From NCBI RefSeq assembly GCF_035046485.1, contig NC_085137.1:12850252-12914251 (forward strand): a DNA stretch of 64,000 nucleotides. The letters are read 5' to 3'. A model generated the notes under the pieces. The model had not been told where the DNA came from. It searched no databases and saw nothing but the letters and a program-made list of their open reading frames with translations. Positions within the stretch are counted from its first letter, which is position 1; every line of letters starts with the position of its first letter. Positions 45,856 to 56,429 of the stretch are shown in pieces. Made by a program: the position numbers and the translations under genes. This DNA comes from Aedes albopictus. Taxonomy: Eukaryota; Arthropoda; Insecta; Diptera; Culicidae.

Positions 45856-46229
45856 GGGAAAAGCTCTAAGATGAATTCCCAGAGTGAAATCCCCAGGTTG
45901 GAATCCTTTAGAAAACCAGTAAGCCCGGAACAAATATCATTTTCTTCTTGTGTCACAATACTCGCTGGCTCGCTAAGGGGAAGGACAATAAATAATAAAT
46001 GTATTTGACGAAGAAATACCAAAACAATTCGGCAAAATCTATATACTCATCGGATTTGTTAAGAAATTTTCTGTGCAACTCTAATTACACCTTAAAATTT
46101 TAAAATTTCTTGAATAATTTATTGGTGTCCCCCCTCAAAATGTTGAATTTCGACCAAAATTTTCCAAGGGGGCGGTGACATAAGAGAAAATCGAAATTTG
46201 TGTTAGTCTAATGATTACTCATCTTCTAG

Positions 46230-46521
46230 AGGAACTCATAGGCCCCTACCTATAGCCATAGCTGTAAAGGCGAGGGTATTCAGCATGACCATGCTGAGGG
46301 TGACGGGTTCGATTCCTGGTCGGTCCAGAAACTTTTCGTAAAGAAAACTTCCTTGACTTCCTTGGGCATAGAGTATCTTCGTGCCTGCCACACGATATAC
46401 ACATGCAAAACAGTCATTGGCAGAGGAAGCTCTCAGTAAATAACTGTGGAAGTGCTCATAGAACACTAAGCTGAGAAGCAGGTTTTGTCCCAGTGGGAAA
46501 GTTACTCCAAGAAGAAGAAGA
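46230..46521 (+). mobile_element. Feilai-like tRNA-derived SINE, copy 2
   Basis: It has a tRNA-like head (TATAGCCATAGCTGTAAAGGC, B box GGTTCGATTCCT). The body contains GGAAGTGCTCATAGAACAC and TTTGTCCCAGTGGGAAAG, ending in (GAA)n. It differs from copies 1 and 3 in the head, so it may be a subfamily. Confidence 0.82.
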
Positions 46522-47403
46522 ACACCTCAGACAAACTGAAAAAATCCCTAGCAGAAACTTCTGGAGGAAAATGCTCCTGAATAGCTCCAGCTGGGACTCC
46601 TGAAGAAAAAATCATAGGAAAAACTGCTGGAGTTCCTAGATGCTAGAGGAAAATATCTAGGAAGAACTATTAAAAACAGTATGTACTAGAAAGAACTCCA
46701 GGGAATATTTCAAGATGTTACTACTTCTGAAAATTTTCAAGGGGAACTCCTTAAAAATAATATTTTGTTAGTAAATCCAGAAAAAGGAATTCCACTGAAG
46801 AAAAATACCAATAAGTAAGTCCTGCAGGACGAGTTCCTAAACAAACACATCTACATGTATGTAGGTGGAGTTATGCCACAAAAATTCAGCTTATTGGACG
46901 CAGTGGCTTAATTTGTCCAACAGCGGAGGGAGACAAAAAATGTAGGAGAAACTATTGAAGGAAATTCATAACGAAGAACTTTTGGAGGAAAATCCTCAGA
47001 TAGAACTCCTGGAAATATTATCTAGAGTAGAAATGAAAAAAAAATACTCCCGAAGAAAAAATAATGAGGAATTCTAGGAAGAACTTCTAAAAAATGAACT
47101 ATGGAAGTTTGGTTGAAAATCACTAGGAAAAACTCACGGAGAAAAAAACGGAAAGAGAGATTCTCAGGGTGTATTCTTGAAGAAAAAACCCTAGAGAAAC
47201 TTCTCAAATGGAATTCCTGAAGATAAGCCTTCAGGAACATCCTGTTTAAAAACACAATTGGAGGAACATCCGCAAAGAAACCCCAAAGAATCCCTACAAG
47301 GATCTCCTGAGAGATGTGCCTAGAAGGAATTGATGCAGAAAAATATTCTCCGTGCAGTTGAAAACCAGAATTTTCGACTTGCGAGAATGGATTTTTGTCC
47401 ATA

Positions 47404-47500
47404 CCCGTGCGTCTGACCTAACTTCGGAATTGGTGCGCTGTATAGCAGACCAGGTTTGCTATACAGCGCACCAGTTCCGAAGTTAGGTCCGACGCATGGA
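47404..47500. mobile_element. Short foldback element
   Basis: Two arms of about 40 bp (about 47407-47447 and 47456-47496) are inverse with few mismatches, e.g. CTAACTTCGGAATTGGTGCG with its complement. It gives a hairpin with a loop of about 10 bp. Confidence 0.8.
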
Positions 47501-47660
47501 TTTGGAGGAAAATCCAACTTCGTTAGTCGATTTTCAATTAAATTGAGAATACCCAGAAGTAGCTTCTGGAGAAAAAATCATATGTAGAGCTCTTGGAGAA
47601 AAAAAACAACGAGCAACTTACGAAAAATTCCCTATCGCAAGACTGAGTAAAAAATCTCTA

Positions 47661-47982
47661 GGAGACATGAATAAAAATCCATGGAAGAGCTCCGGAGATA
47701 CCTATTTAATAAGTGACTGCAGTTTCTTTAGCGATTTTTCCCTAAGGTTTCTTGCAGTTTCCATGGGGAGGTAAGGATAGCTGGGCCGAGACTAGTAATC
47801 TAAATTCGATCAGAATTTCTCGATGCCCAGCTTTTATTGTGCCACGCCATTGATCAGATAATGATTATACTCTCACTCAGTCAAAAAAAATATATAGCTA
47901 TACCTAGCGCTTATAAAACTCTGATTATATTTACTTTGTTTTTATTTTGTAATGTTTAATGTCTTTTTCCCTTACTCCATAG
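47661..47982. other. Unassigned, ends in an intron-like acceptor
   Basis: Noncoding. TTTTTCCCTTACTCCATAG at its end looks like the acceptor of the following pseudogene exon. Confidence 0.5.
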
Positions 47983-49078
47983 TGGTGCAGGAAGCGATCT
48001 GCTTCGGCGATGCCAACATCCTCACCTCCGGACTGGAGGTCCGGGATCTACAGCGCCACATAAAATGAGTGTCACACGTCCCACAGCTGCTGCAGCACTT
48101 TCAGGAAACGCCGGACTTCTACGTTGAGAAACATCAGCTGGGTACCGTTGATGGCTCGGGTCTGCCCGAGCGATACCTACAAATACGGACGGGAGTCGAA
48201 CGTACAGATCGACACCACGCTGTTTGTGTTCGATAACAACACCTGGAAGTGCGGAAATAGGAGCTACATTTTTCAAGGCCAATCGGAGACGGCTATCATG
48301 TTCGAGATCGTATCGGAAGACATCGATACAATTGCGCCTACAGGCTCCCGTTATTTGTAACCACATCGACATGGACAAGATTAGTTTCGAGCGGAACAAA
48401 TCCGGATTCCAACGACGGCGTACCGAGAACATCAACGGGTACGAGTACAAGGTGTACGGAGCGAGCAATGTGGAAGTCATAGCCCGTATGAGAAACGAAT
48501 ACCTGGCCACCTGAGTGAGGAAGAGGCCCGCATTAAGAATAGACCACTGTAGCACTTCATGGGAATGGCCTCAAGGGTCACCTTTGCTAGGTCAGGATAA
48601 TGGAAGCAGATCCAACAACAGCCCTGTCTATAAGCGGAAAGCGGCAGCGGAAATTTAGACTACCAGCTCGGTTGGGACTGCAGCCAACGTTGCGGAATAC
48701 TTCTCGCCGGAAGTCGATCTCCAGGGGCGAGACGTTAGCATACCGAAACGGATATCCGCCAAGGTTCAAGGCGAAGATCTGACTGAGCAAACAGTTCCGC
48801 ATCAAGCTGCGGATCTGGTGCTGCCCATTTTGGACCTGATGCCCGCATGTGTCCACGCTGAAAGCCTTTGTCAGCAGCGTACTGTGGGAATCTCCGTTAA
48901 AATCGGTAAGCTGACACTCATGTCTTATCCATATGATAACTACAAGATTTTTGATTTGCTTTGTCCCCATTCCAGAGATCCCGCTCTTCCACTTGCTGAA
49001 CGCGATAAGTACCCGAAATTCGCGATAGAAGCGTCGGTAGCGAACGTGAGCATCAGAAGAGCGAAGAGCGCACCACGT
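47983..49078 (+). pseudogene. ANKRD13-type ubiquitin-binding protein, decayed copy with intron
   Basis: ANKRD13 proteins bind K63-linked ubiquitin and act in receptor endocytosis. The N-terminal ankyrin part is missing. In order the copy shows LTSGLEVRDLQRHIK and ETPDFYVE (47990-48125), WVPLMARVCPSDTYKY and IDTTLFVFDNNTWKCGNRSY (about 48136-48265), DKISFERNKSGF and NGYEYKVYGASNVEVIAR (about 48372-48490), LSEEEARIK, then VAEYFSPEVDLQGRDVSIPK, VLPILDLMPA, and EIPLFHLLNA near 48975-49005. Stops and frameshifts lie between pieces. A 70-bp GT-AG intron (48906-48975) splits the Glu codon of KIEIPLF exactly, so this was copied as DNA. It lies in the Strip intron. Confidence 0.82.
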
Positions 49079-51044
49079 TAATAATCGAAAAATTGCTATT
49101 TCGACGTGCCGGCCCAGTACCTACGTGCAAAATATAAAAATGATGCCTGCGTGCTAAAGATAGCACCAAATATATTTTTTATGTACACATGCGTATATTG
49201 CTAAAAGAAAATAAACAATAAAGTAACATCGTTTTAAACTAACATTCTTCACCTATTTACCATCTTCTCCTCAATGGCTGATTAAATTGGTTTTTGTCCT
49301 TTTTCGACTTGAATTTAGTATAGTTTAAGTAATTATACGAAATTCTGAACGAAAAAAGTCAAAAATACAATTTAATCAACCATTCGGGAGGTTTAGCAAT
49401 AAGGTTTATTTTACATCACTTCCATTACATCGTAAAAAGTACGTCGAATTTATTACATCGCGATAATTACATCGGTTCTGTTTATTACATCAACTGCCAT
49501 TGAGTACATCGGGCTGTGTAATATTAATCGATCGATGTAACGACTTGGTTGCAGCGATTTCGATGTAATATTCAACAACTTTTTTTGCTGTGTAGGTGGA
49601 CTGCGCTATAATGATTAACCCTCCTAAGATGTTAGGCTAGGCGCACCATGATGGCGTAGTGTACGTTCAACGCGCCTGTCTTGGTCATATTGACCCCAAC
49701 ATCCTACTATGGTCAAGCTTCACCTAGAACAAGCACTATCTGATGCTCTCTTTAAAACCGGGCACCTTGGACTTCCCATCATTTTACCCCTTTACCACTT
49801 AACATTTTATCTGATTTATGGACGACCCCTAAGTTGAAATGGTTCGTAATTCAAGTTCAGCATTGTTTCTAAAATTCAAAACATGACGTTAGAAAGGTTT
49901 TACGGGTTTTACTACAGTTATACGAGCTTTTGTAGTTTAAAAGTAGGTAGTCTCAAAGAAAACCGGAGACGAATAATACTTTTTCTCTGGAAGCTATCAT
50001 AATAGTTTTATCAATTTGAAGAAAACTATGAAAAGAAAACCAAACTGTAGTGCAACCACAGAGAACAGACATCCAAGCCTGTAGAAAATTTTCTCGAATG
50101 CTGTGTAAGGATTCAATTTTTTTAGCGTTGACAATACTAGCGTCACCTATGCGGCAAATTGCCACAGTCAGTGGTGAGTAAGCATATCTAGATAAGTTTT
50201 ATATTCACCACCGACAACAGCGTGGGAACTTTGTGACAGCAGCGCCACCATGAAGTTGCAACTTGTGTTGCCATTTCAAATGACCGTTAAATTCCTTACA
50301 CAGCTTTGGAACTGGACTTGGATGTCTGTTCTCTGTGGTGCAACGGAAAGTCTTTACAATTGCAAAAACTAAGGTGATGTGCAGCAGACAAATTTTAGCA
50401 AAACAAGTAATAACATCCGACGTTGGTACTGTACAATTCAGATAACTCATCAAATTTTTTGCAAGTTGATATGATGAACAGTCCGAACACTTCATCATGC
50501 AGTAGTTGAACTTGTCTTCAATTGCAGTGTGACTTCCCATTCGCTGTCCTGATCTGTATCCCTTTCCTTGACGTTCTTGTGCTTGTTGTTTTACTTATTC
50601 AGAAAAAAACTTTTCAATATTCTAATTCCATTCTTCTCACAAATACAGTATGTAATCCTCACAATATATCTCATCCAATATGCATAATCACCATCATAGC
50701 ATACCTATTATTACATTCATCACAGTATCTATCAAAGTACAAAATGTTAATGCTTGTGTTCGACACTATCTCCTTCTATAGTAATTCAAATAATGATTAA
50801 ACTCACCACCGTTTCTCTTGCATTAAGCATAAGTATCTCTGTCACATGCCACTTATGTCTATTTAGTGCACCTTCATACAGTAATGGTTACAAAACTAAT
50901 TAGTTCGTGTCACGTAACCAAAATATATATACCTATATATCCTTCGTACGGTAAGCACCTGCTCCAAATCCTTGCGTTACTAATTCTCTCTGGATTCCAT
51001 GACACCGATCGACATCCATCCAAAATTTCCAACAACTCGTGCAG
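49079..51044. other. Distal part of the giant Strip intron
   Basis: About 49400-49606 is a GATGTAAT/ATTACATCG-rich segment related, inverted, to 35611-35897. A MITE-like pair lies at 50050-50346. No gene. It ends at the acceptor CGTGCAG (51038-51044). Confidence 0.5.
50050..50346. mobile_element. TIR MITE with CCACAGAGAACAGACATCC ends
   Basis: About 30 bp at 50052-50081 and 50316-50346 are inverse apart from a few mismatches. CTGTGTAAGGA and TCCTTACACAG are a second inverse pair inside. Noncoding. Confidence 0.7.
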
Positions 51045-51207
51045 AGTCTCATCAAGCAGAGCTCGCTCGACGAGCAGGAGCAGATCGGACTCGAGATGGA
51101 AACCCCCTCGACCGAGAACGAGGAAGAGCTGTCCGAGTACTTCCGGCAGTACGACGATCCGGTCAATGGGGCCAACGCCCCGAACACGGATGGACCCGGG
51201 CCTGAAG
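51045..51207 (+). CDS. Strip: Strip, exon 6 of the visible part
   Basis: It joins exon 5 in phase 0 across 28.5 kb. FRR continues as SLIKQSSLDEQEQIGLEMET, matching the basic-then-LIKQ order of vertebrate STRIP1. The rest is the acidic, variable linker (ENEEELSEYFRQYDDP, then a Gly/Pro/Asn-rich end). The donor is AAG-GTTGGT at 51208. The upstream acceptor is CGTGCAG. Confidence 0.9.
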
Positions 51208-51269
51208 GTTGGTTCCGTTTGGTTACAGCACATTCGGTGACGTTAATCCGTTTTTTTTCAACCGCGCAG

Positions 51270-51478
51270 ATGAAACTACGCCACCGGCGGAAAGCAACGA
51301 CACTCCGGAGCAGCTGACCAACAAGCTGCCGTGGGCGCCGAAGATTCGCCGGAAAGACATCGAGATTTTCCTGAACACATCGCGCAGCAAGTTCATCGGG
51401 TATATCCTGAAGGATGATCACCAGACGTTGGCGGGGCTGCCGCAGCCCATTCAGGAGGGATTCTATACGCTTAAGAAG
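51270..51478 (+). CDS. Strip: Strip, exon 7 of the visible part
   Basis: After a 62-bp intron, it encodes the start of the C-terminal DUF3402-type domain: NKLPWAPKIRRKDIEIFL, TSRSKFIGYIL and GLPQPIQEGFYTLK. It ends phase 0 at GTGAGT. Confidence 0.95.
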
Positions 51479-51547
51479 GTGAGTGGTGTAACGTGTTTTA
51501 ATTGACAATTGTTGGTATGTTACTCAACACATCCGTGTCTCCCACAG

Positions 51548-51792
51548 CACATGTACATCAGCCTGGCGGATGTCCAAATCAAGAAGGAAGAGGATATTAC
51601 CCGTAATCCGATTTCCACCTCGGAAGGCGAGATTCCCCAAACGCCAACCGAGATACTGTACCAAGCAATACTCCCGAATCTTCCCCAGTACATGATTTCG
51701 CTGCTGAAGATCCTGTTGGCCGCGGCACCGACCTCCAAGGCCAAAACCGAAAGCATCAACATTATGGCCGACGTACTGCCAGAGGATATGCC
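51548..51792 (+). CDS. Strip: Strip, exon 8 of the visible part
   Basis: After a 69-bp intron: HMYISLADVQIKKEED, a variable acidic loop, PTEILYQAILPNLPQYMI and LLKILLAAAPTSKAKTES, INIMADVLPEDMP. The last Pro codon is split by the 58-bp intron at GTAAGT (51793). Confidence 0.95.
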
Positions 51793-51850
51793 GTAAGTTC
51801 CTAGCTTCTTTGACCATCAGTCTCGTTATTCTCTCTGGTCCACATTTCAG

Positions 51851-52781
51851 AATGACCGTCACGCAATCCACCAAGCTGGGCATCGACGTTAGTCGACACA
51901 AGGAAATCACAGTGAAAGCAGTTTCCGCCATTCTGCTGCTCTATCTGAAGCATTTCAAGATCAACCACATCTACCAGTTTGAGTTCATGTCGCAGCATCT
52001 GGTGTTCGCCAACTGCATCCCGCTGGTGCTCAAATTCTTCAACCAGAACATCATGAGCTACGTCGGATCCAAGAACGTAATCCCGATCATGGACTTCCCG
52101 TCGTGCGTTATTGGCGAACAGCCGGAACTCACCTCCGAATCGCTAATCATCGGAGATTCCGCTCCATACTCCTGGCGCAACGTGTTCTCCTGCATCAATC
52201 TACTTCGAATTCTGAACAAACTGACCAAGTGGAAGCACTCCAGGATCATGATGCTGGTGGTGTTCAAATCCTCTCCGATCCTCAAGCGAACCCTTAAGGT
52301 CCGCCATGCCCTGATGCAGCTCTACGTCCTCAAGCTGCTCAAGATGCAAACCAAGTATCTGGGGCGGCAGTGGCGCAAGTCCAACATGAAAACCATCAGC
52401 GCCATCTACGCCAAGGTGCGGCACCGCTTGAACGACGATTGGGCCTTTGGGAACGATCTGGACGCGCGGCCGTGGGACTTCCAGGCGGAGGAATGTGCCC
52501 TGAGGAATTGCGTCGACCGGTTTAACAACCGGCGCTATCTGCAGATGAACGCTCCGGATCTCATTGCTAGCGAATTTGACGACCCGATTGAGGGTGACGC
52601 GGTCAACGGAGGGGGAGGAGGAGGAACCACCGGGGCCGGGAACGGAACGAGTGGTCGAAAATCGGACGATATCGAGCTGAGCGAGGAGTTCAAGCAAAAC
52701 TACGAACTCTGGCTACAGCAAGAGGTGTACAATAACAATATCGATTGGGATTCGTTGCTGTCGAGTGAGGATTTCACGTAA
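51851..52781 (+). CDS. Strip: Strip, terminal exon
   Basis: This long exon holds the most conserved part of the protein: LGIDVSRHKEITVKAVSA, HLVFANCIPLVLKFFNQN, SCINLLRILNKLTKWKHS, LKMQTKYLGRQWRKSNMK and NDDWAFGNDLDARPWDFQ. A Gly-rich insert (near 52610-52650) replaces a less conserved loop of the vertebrate protein. It ends WDSLLSSEDFT then TAA at 52779. That TAA overlaps a perfect donor consensus (CACGTAAGT at 52778), so splicing to a downstream exon cannot be excluded. The human protein ends just after the WxxLL motif and a poly(A) signal follows here, so TAA is the likely stop. Confidence 0.95.
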
Positions 52782-52872
52782 GTTTCTTAAGTTTTATCTA
52801 CGGGAGCCAAAATTGACACGTGTAGAAAGTTATATTTATAAAGTAACTATTGTAACAATAATGCGGATAACC

Positions 52873-52878
52873 GAATAA
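52873..52878 (+). terminator. Strip polyadenylation signal
   Basis: AATAAA about 95 bp after the stop would give a short 3' UTR. Confidence 0.65.
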
Positions 52879-53401
52879 AAAGTGAGCTGATGCAGCTGCA
52901 TGAACATTGATTGAGTGTCGTTAACTATGAACTAAGCAGTTGTTTGATTTCACGATGACAAGGGCCTAATTTGACTGTCACGGTCGTCACATAGTAACTC
53001 TCATCGACTTGTTACGGTCGTCATGTATAAACCCTATTTTTTATTTAACTCGAAACAAAGGACTGTTCGTGTTATTTATTATTTTTATATTTCCTGTTAG
53101 AAATGAGCATGTATGATAAAGTAATAATCGCTTTATACCTGAAAATGAAGTTTAGAACCGTGCCCCTACTTTACGTGGATATAGGGGTGACGATGGGTAT
53201 TATCGGCAGGTTTGTTCTCTTTGTCATGAGGGGTTTTTGTCGGCCAAATTTCCTGAAACTTGGACGTATAATTCAGCTTGGTTGGGAAGGATTTGAGGCC
53301 AACTCTGAGTTTAACAGCTTTTGAAAAAAAAAAAACCCTACAACTAACAGAACAAAAACGCCGAAAATCCACAATTTCCCCTATATTACAATTAAATGTA
53401 A
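52879..53401. other. Intergenic DNA after Strip
   Basis: A pair of similar GTTACGGTCGTCA-like words lies near 52978-53023. No gene. The end holds the target duplication of the next SINE. Confidence 0.45.
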
Positions 53402-53423
53402 CTTATTTTTCGTAGAAAGTAAA

Positions 53424-54086
53424 TAGACGGGCTTGGTGGTCTAGTGGCTACCGCTTCTGATTTATATACAGAAGGTCCTGGGTTCAATCCCTGGCCCGTC
53501 CCTTTCCTCCTACTTTGTATCTTTCTATATACTTTCTCTCTGCTCTCTACATATTAAACTCATGTATATAAACATGTTCATAGCCGTCGCTAGAACAGAA
53601 ACGGGTTGAAAAAGCCGTCTCCCTTCCTTCCAAACTTTCACAGCACAGTGTCACAATCCTATTAGAAAACGCCTACAAGTTATGCAATCAAGCGAACTGT
53701 GCCGCACATCTTCAAAATAATAAAAACACACAATTCTATCACCTTCCCCTGGTATCCACACACCAATGTGTGAACCTTCTGCCAACCAATTCCCACCAAC
53801 ACTCCAACATCCGCATGAATTTGTGCTGGCGCAGAGGTATATTCGGCCAGATGTGGATACAAACGATTGCAATCATCACTTCCTTACCCCTTCCCCACAT
53901 TGACCTGCAACCTGACGTGGCAGGCGCCATTGTCGCCTAAAAATAGACGATCACCAACGCTCACACACTGAAGATGCCTGCTAGTCCCCGGCAGTTATCT
54001 CATTGGTCCTTGTGTGAGTGTAGCTGGTCTGGCGATACTGGAGTAGCATCCACGGGCGGTCAATCAAGCTCAAGCTCAAGCTCAAG
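53424..54086 (+). mobile_element. Long tRNA-headed SINE with hexamer tail and 22-bp target duplication
   Basis: It starts with the same tRNA-like head as 1-153 (stem GACGGGC/GCCCGTC, B box GGTTCAATCC). It runs 663 bp and ends in (CAAGCT)n. An exact 20-22-bp direct repeat lies at 53402-53423 and 54087-54108. The first two bases of the right copy could instead belong to the tail. Hexamer tail and long duplication suggest movement by a LINE. No coding. Unusually long for a SINE. Confidence 0.85.
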
Positions 54087-54108
54087 CTTATTTTTCGTAG
54101 AAAGTAAA

Positions 54109-55248
54109 GTGTATGTAAGTGTTTTTCAAAAAAAAATTTTAACAGTAATATCCAAAGCTTTCCGTCCTGAAATAATAATTATTTTGATATTGCGACATTT
54201 GCACCCATTTAGACTCGGCCGAAATTCATTATCATCACAGTCGAATTTCGCACACGACTTCGCAGCGGCTGGCATGCACAAGTTCGGTTGAGTTCAAGAC
54301 AGGTAAACAAAATAAGTTTGATTAGTGTGAGATTTCGCTGGGAAATGATGATTCAGTATATTCTCAAATTATCACAGTAGTCTAAACATTAATGAGAAAC
54401 CCAATATGTTGATATCGATTATATTCTTTGCTAGTACAACATCAATCTTCTAAATATCGTTTTATTGAGATTCTATTGAAAAACATTTTCAGCGGATCTC
54501 CGCCAGAGACTAAGTTTTGGCAAAGAGCTCGCTGAACTGTCAGTTCACAGCTTCATGATGTCATCTTGCAATATCCTATGGTTTCGAGACGGAAAACTTG
54601 AATTTAATTTTCATCGCTCGTTAAAAATTCTAACACCTTTTAAACAGTAGATAACTGACACTGAGGAAGATTACAAGTGGTAGTCGAAAAACGCGTATCT
54701 GTCAAAGGATAAGCAAATTAGGGCGGAATTAAAAGGTACGAAACTGATTACACTCATTTGAAGAGGGTATTCTGCTTAGAGGGTTCGAAATGTCGGTATA
54801 AGACCTTTTAAACAGCTCGCTAAACTGTCAAATAAAGCAAGGTGCTTGCAGTACCCTATTGTTAGTGTTTACGTTTCGTTTGGACAACAGTGAAAAAATG
54901 TTCAGTGAAAATAAGGTTTTTGATTTAAATTCAATAAAAAAAATAAGTGGAAAGGTATTTTTTTTTTCAATTGCTTTCGAAAGTAACAACATAAGATTTC
55001 GGGATAGGAAGCTGATTTTCGTGATCGATGATTAACTTATCGTTTCGTAGTTTTAGCCGTCCAAAAAGAAAAAGCAATGTCTGAGCGTTTGGCATCCCTG
55101 CCATAAACGCGTCGGAAAACGATAAAAACTGTTTTGTTCGCACTTTGTCTATTCCTCTCATTCTCAACACAGCTCAAGTTTCATTGATACGACTCCATTG
55201 AGTAAAATTCTCAGTTGTAAATTAGTAGTCTATAGCCCGTTTTTTTCG
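54109..55248. other. Upstream region of the Gemin8-like gene
   Basis: AT-rich, no element defined. The promoter and 5' UTR of the next gene should lie here, but no clear core motif was identified. Confidence 0.4.
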
Positions 55249-55660
55249 ATGAAAAAATCCACCGATCCAGATTGCAAATCCAAGTCCACCAAGGACAAAT
55301 CCTTACGCAGCAGAAACAAACGAAAGTACAAGCGGAAAAAGAATGTCAAGCACCACACGAAGCGCGCCTTCGAGCACAGTTTACGTGAGGAAAAATCCAA
55401 ACCTGTTCCGGATTGTTATGGCCACCAACAACGACGTCGACGGCAGCCGGAGACGAGGCATGCCACCGCTGCTGGGCCAAGCTTTCCCCAGATCAAGCAT
55501 GCACAAAATGTGTGGATCAAAACGTACCAGAATATCGTCAAGTGGCAATTTCAGCATCAGATGAACTATTGGAAGCAGCACGCCATGCTGCTGCGGGAGG
55601 AAAATGCCCGGCTGAGGAGGCGTATGGCGGTGGAGCACTCCGAGGATGAGGAGGATGAAG
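55249..55660 (+). CDS. Gemin8-like protein, exon 1
   Basis: Gemin8 is a small subunit of the SMN complex that assembles spliceosomal snRNPs. The ATG at 55249 opens a very basic region (KSTDPDCKSKSTKDK, RNKRKYKRKKNVKHH). The core follows: VWIKTYQNIVKWQFQHQMNY and WKQHAMLLREENARLRRRM, resembling the W...YW.HY..A..W block of Gemin8 and likely helical. An acidic tail (EDEEDEG) precedes the donor GTATGT at 55661. One base of a codon is carried to the next exon. Joined protein 188 or 193 residues. The name rests on this block plus the C-terminal block, so it is tentative. Confidence 0.7.
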
Positions 55661-56295
55661 GTATGTACCTGTTTGAGTTGATTTTTGAGACTGGCTTGTT
55701 ACTTACAAACTGAGGAATTACACTACTTTCGAAACTTCTAATCATAGGTGTTCCATGATTAATAATAGAAAAGGCAGCGATTTTGGTGAAATTTTTTTCT
55801 TCGTTTATAAATCATCATATTAATCTGGGAAATAATAAGGCAAAATACAAATTACCAACCATAATATTATTAGAACAGAACATTACAACAGTAATTTACT
55901 TGTTTACAAAAAAGGGCATCATTAAACATACCTTCCTGGCGTTTTTCGATAATTAGCTTTATTTATTTTAATAAAAAGTTGTTGCTTAGCTCAGTCTTCT
56001 CTTCTGGTAAAACATTGCAAACAGTCTTCTCTTCTGGTAGAAATTGCATGGCACCATTTGTGCTCGTTGTAAATTTGTGGTTCTGGTTTTGCTTGCTCAG
56101 CATGAAATCAAGGATTCGATCCCAGGCCGCTTTTTCGTAGATGTTGCTGTTTGATTGTACTGTAGCTATCAACTTCTCAATTCCAAAAGCATTCTAGGGA
56201 AAAAAACTATTTTTATGGAATTTTCCATGAAGCTGTTGCCTAGGTTGTCTGCTCATTAGGAGGGGAAGTTTCAAAATATAATCTACCCAATACAT
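55661..56295. other. Start of the 7.3-kb intron, unassigned
   Basis: AT-rich. An imperfect direct repeat of CAGTCTTCTCTTCTGGTA lies near 55990-56040. No gene. Confidence 0.4.
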
Positions 56296-56429
56296 TAGTC
56301 CTGTTCAACGACGTAGGTTGAACTTGCTCGAAGTTGCTGCATCCTACTCTTACCCATTTGTCAACAAACGAGAAAGAGCGGGATGGAGCAAGTTCGAGCA
56401 AGTTCAACCTACGTCGTTGAACAGGACTA
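56296..56429. mobile_element. TA-flanked short foldback MITE
   Basis: The left end AGTCCTGTTCAACGACGTAG and its exact complement at the right, with arms of about 36 bp, enclose a 60-bp loop. TA at both edges. Confidence 0.85.

Larger units (their letters stand above)
45856..47660. repeat. 12-bp-period array remains, second sense, with inserts
   Basis: Words such as GGAGGAAAATCC, AACTCCTGGA and GAAGAAAAA dominate from about 46530 to 47660. A Feilai-like SINE (46230-46521) and a short foldback (47404-47500) interrupt it. Confidence 0.6.

Noticed and set aside
51524..51931. Minus-strand frames opposite the last Strip exons (also 50933-51508 and 52200-52697)
   Set aside because: Shadows of conserved Strip coding. 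They run through its introns and match nothing.
53424..53504. Possible tRNA gene (acceptor stem, A and B boxes)
   Set aside because: The anticodon loop length is wrong and the sequence continues into a repeated body with tail and target duplication, so it is a SINE head. The same applies to 78-153, 833-910, 18393-18470 and 26040-26110.
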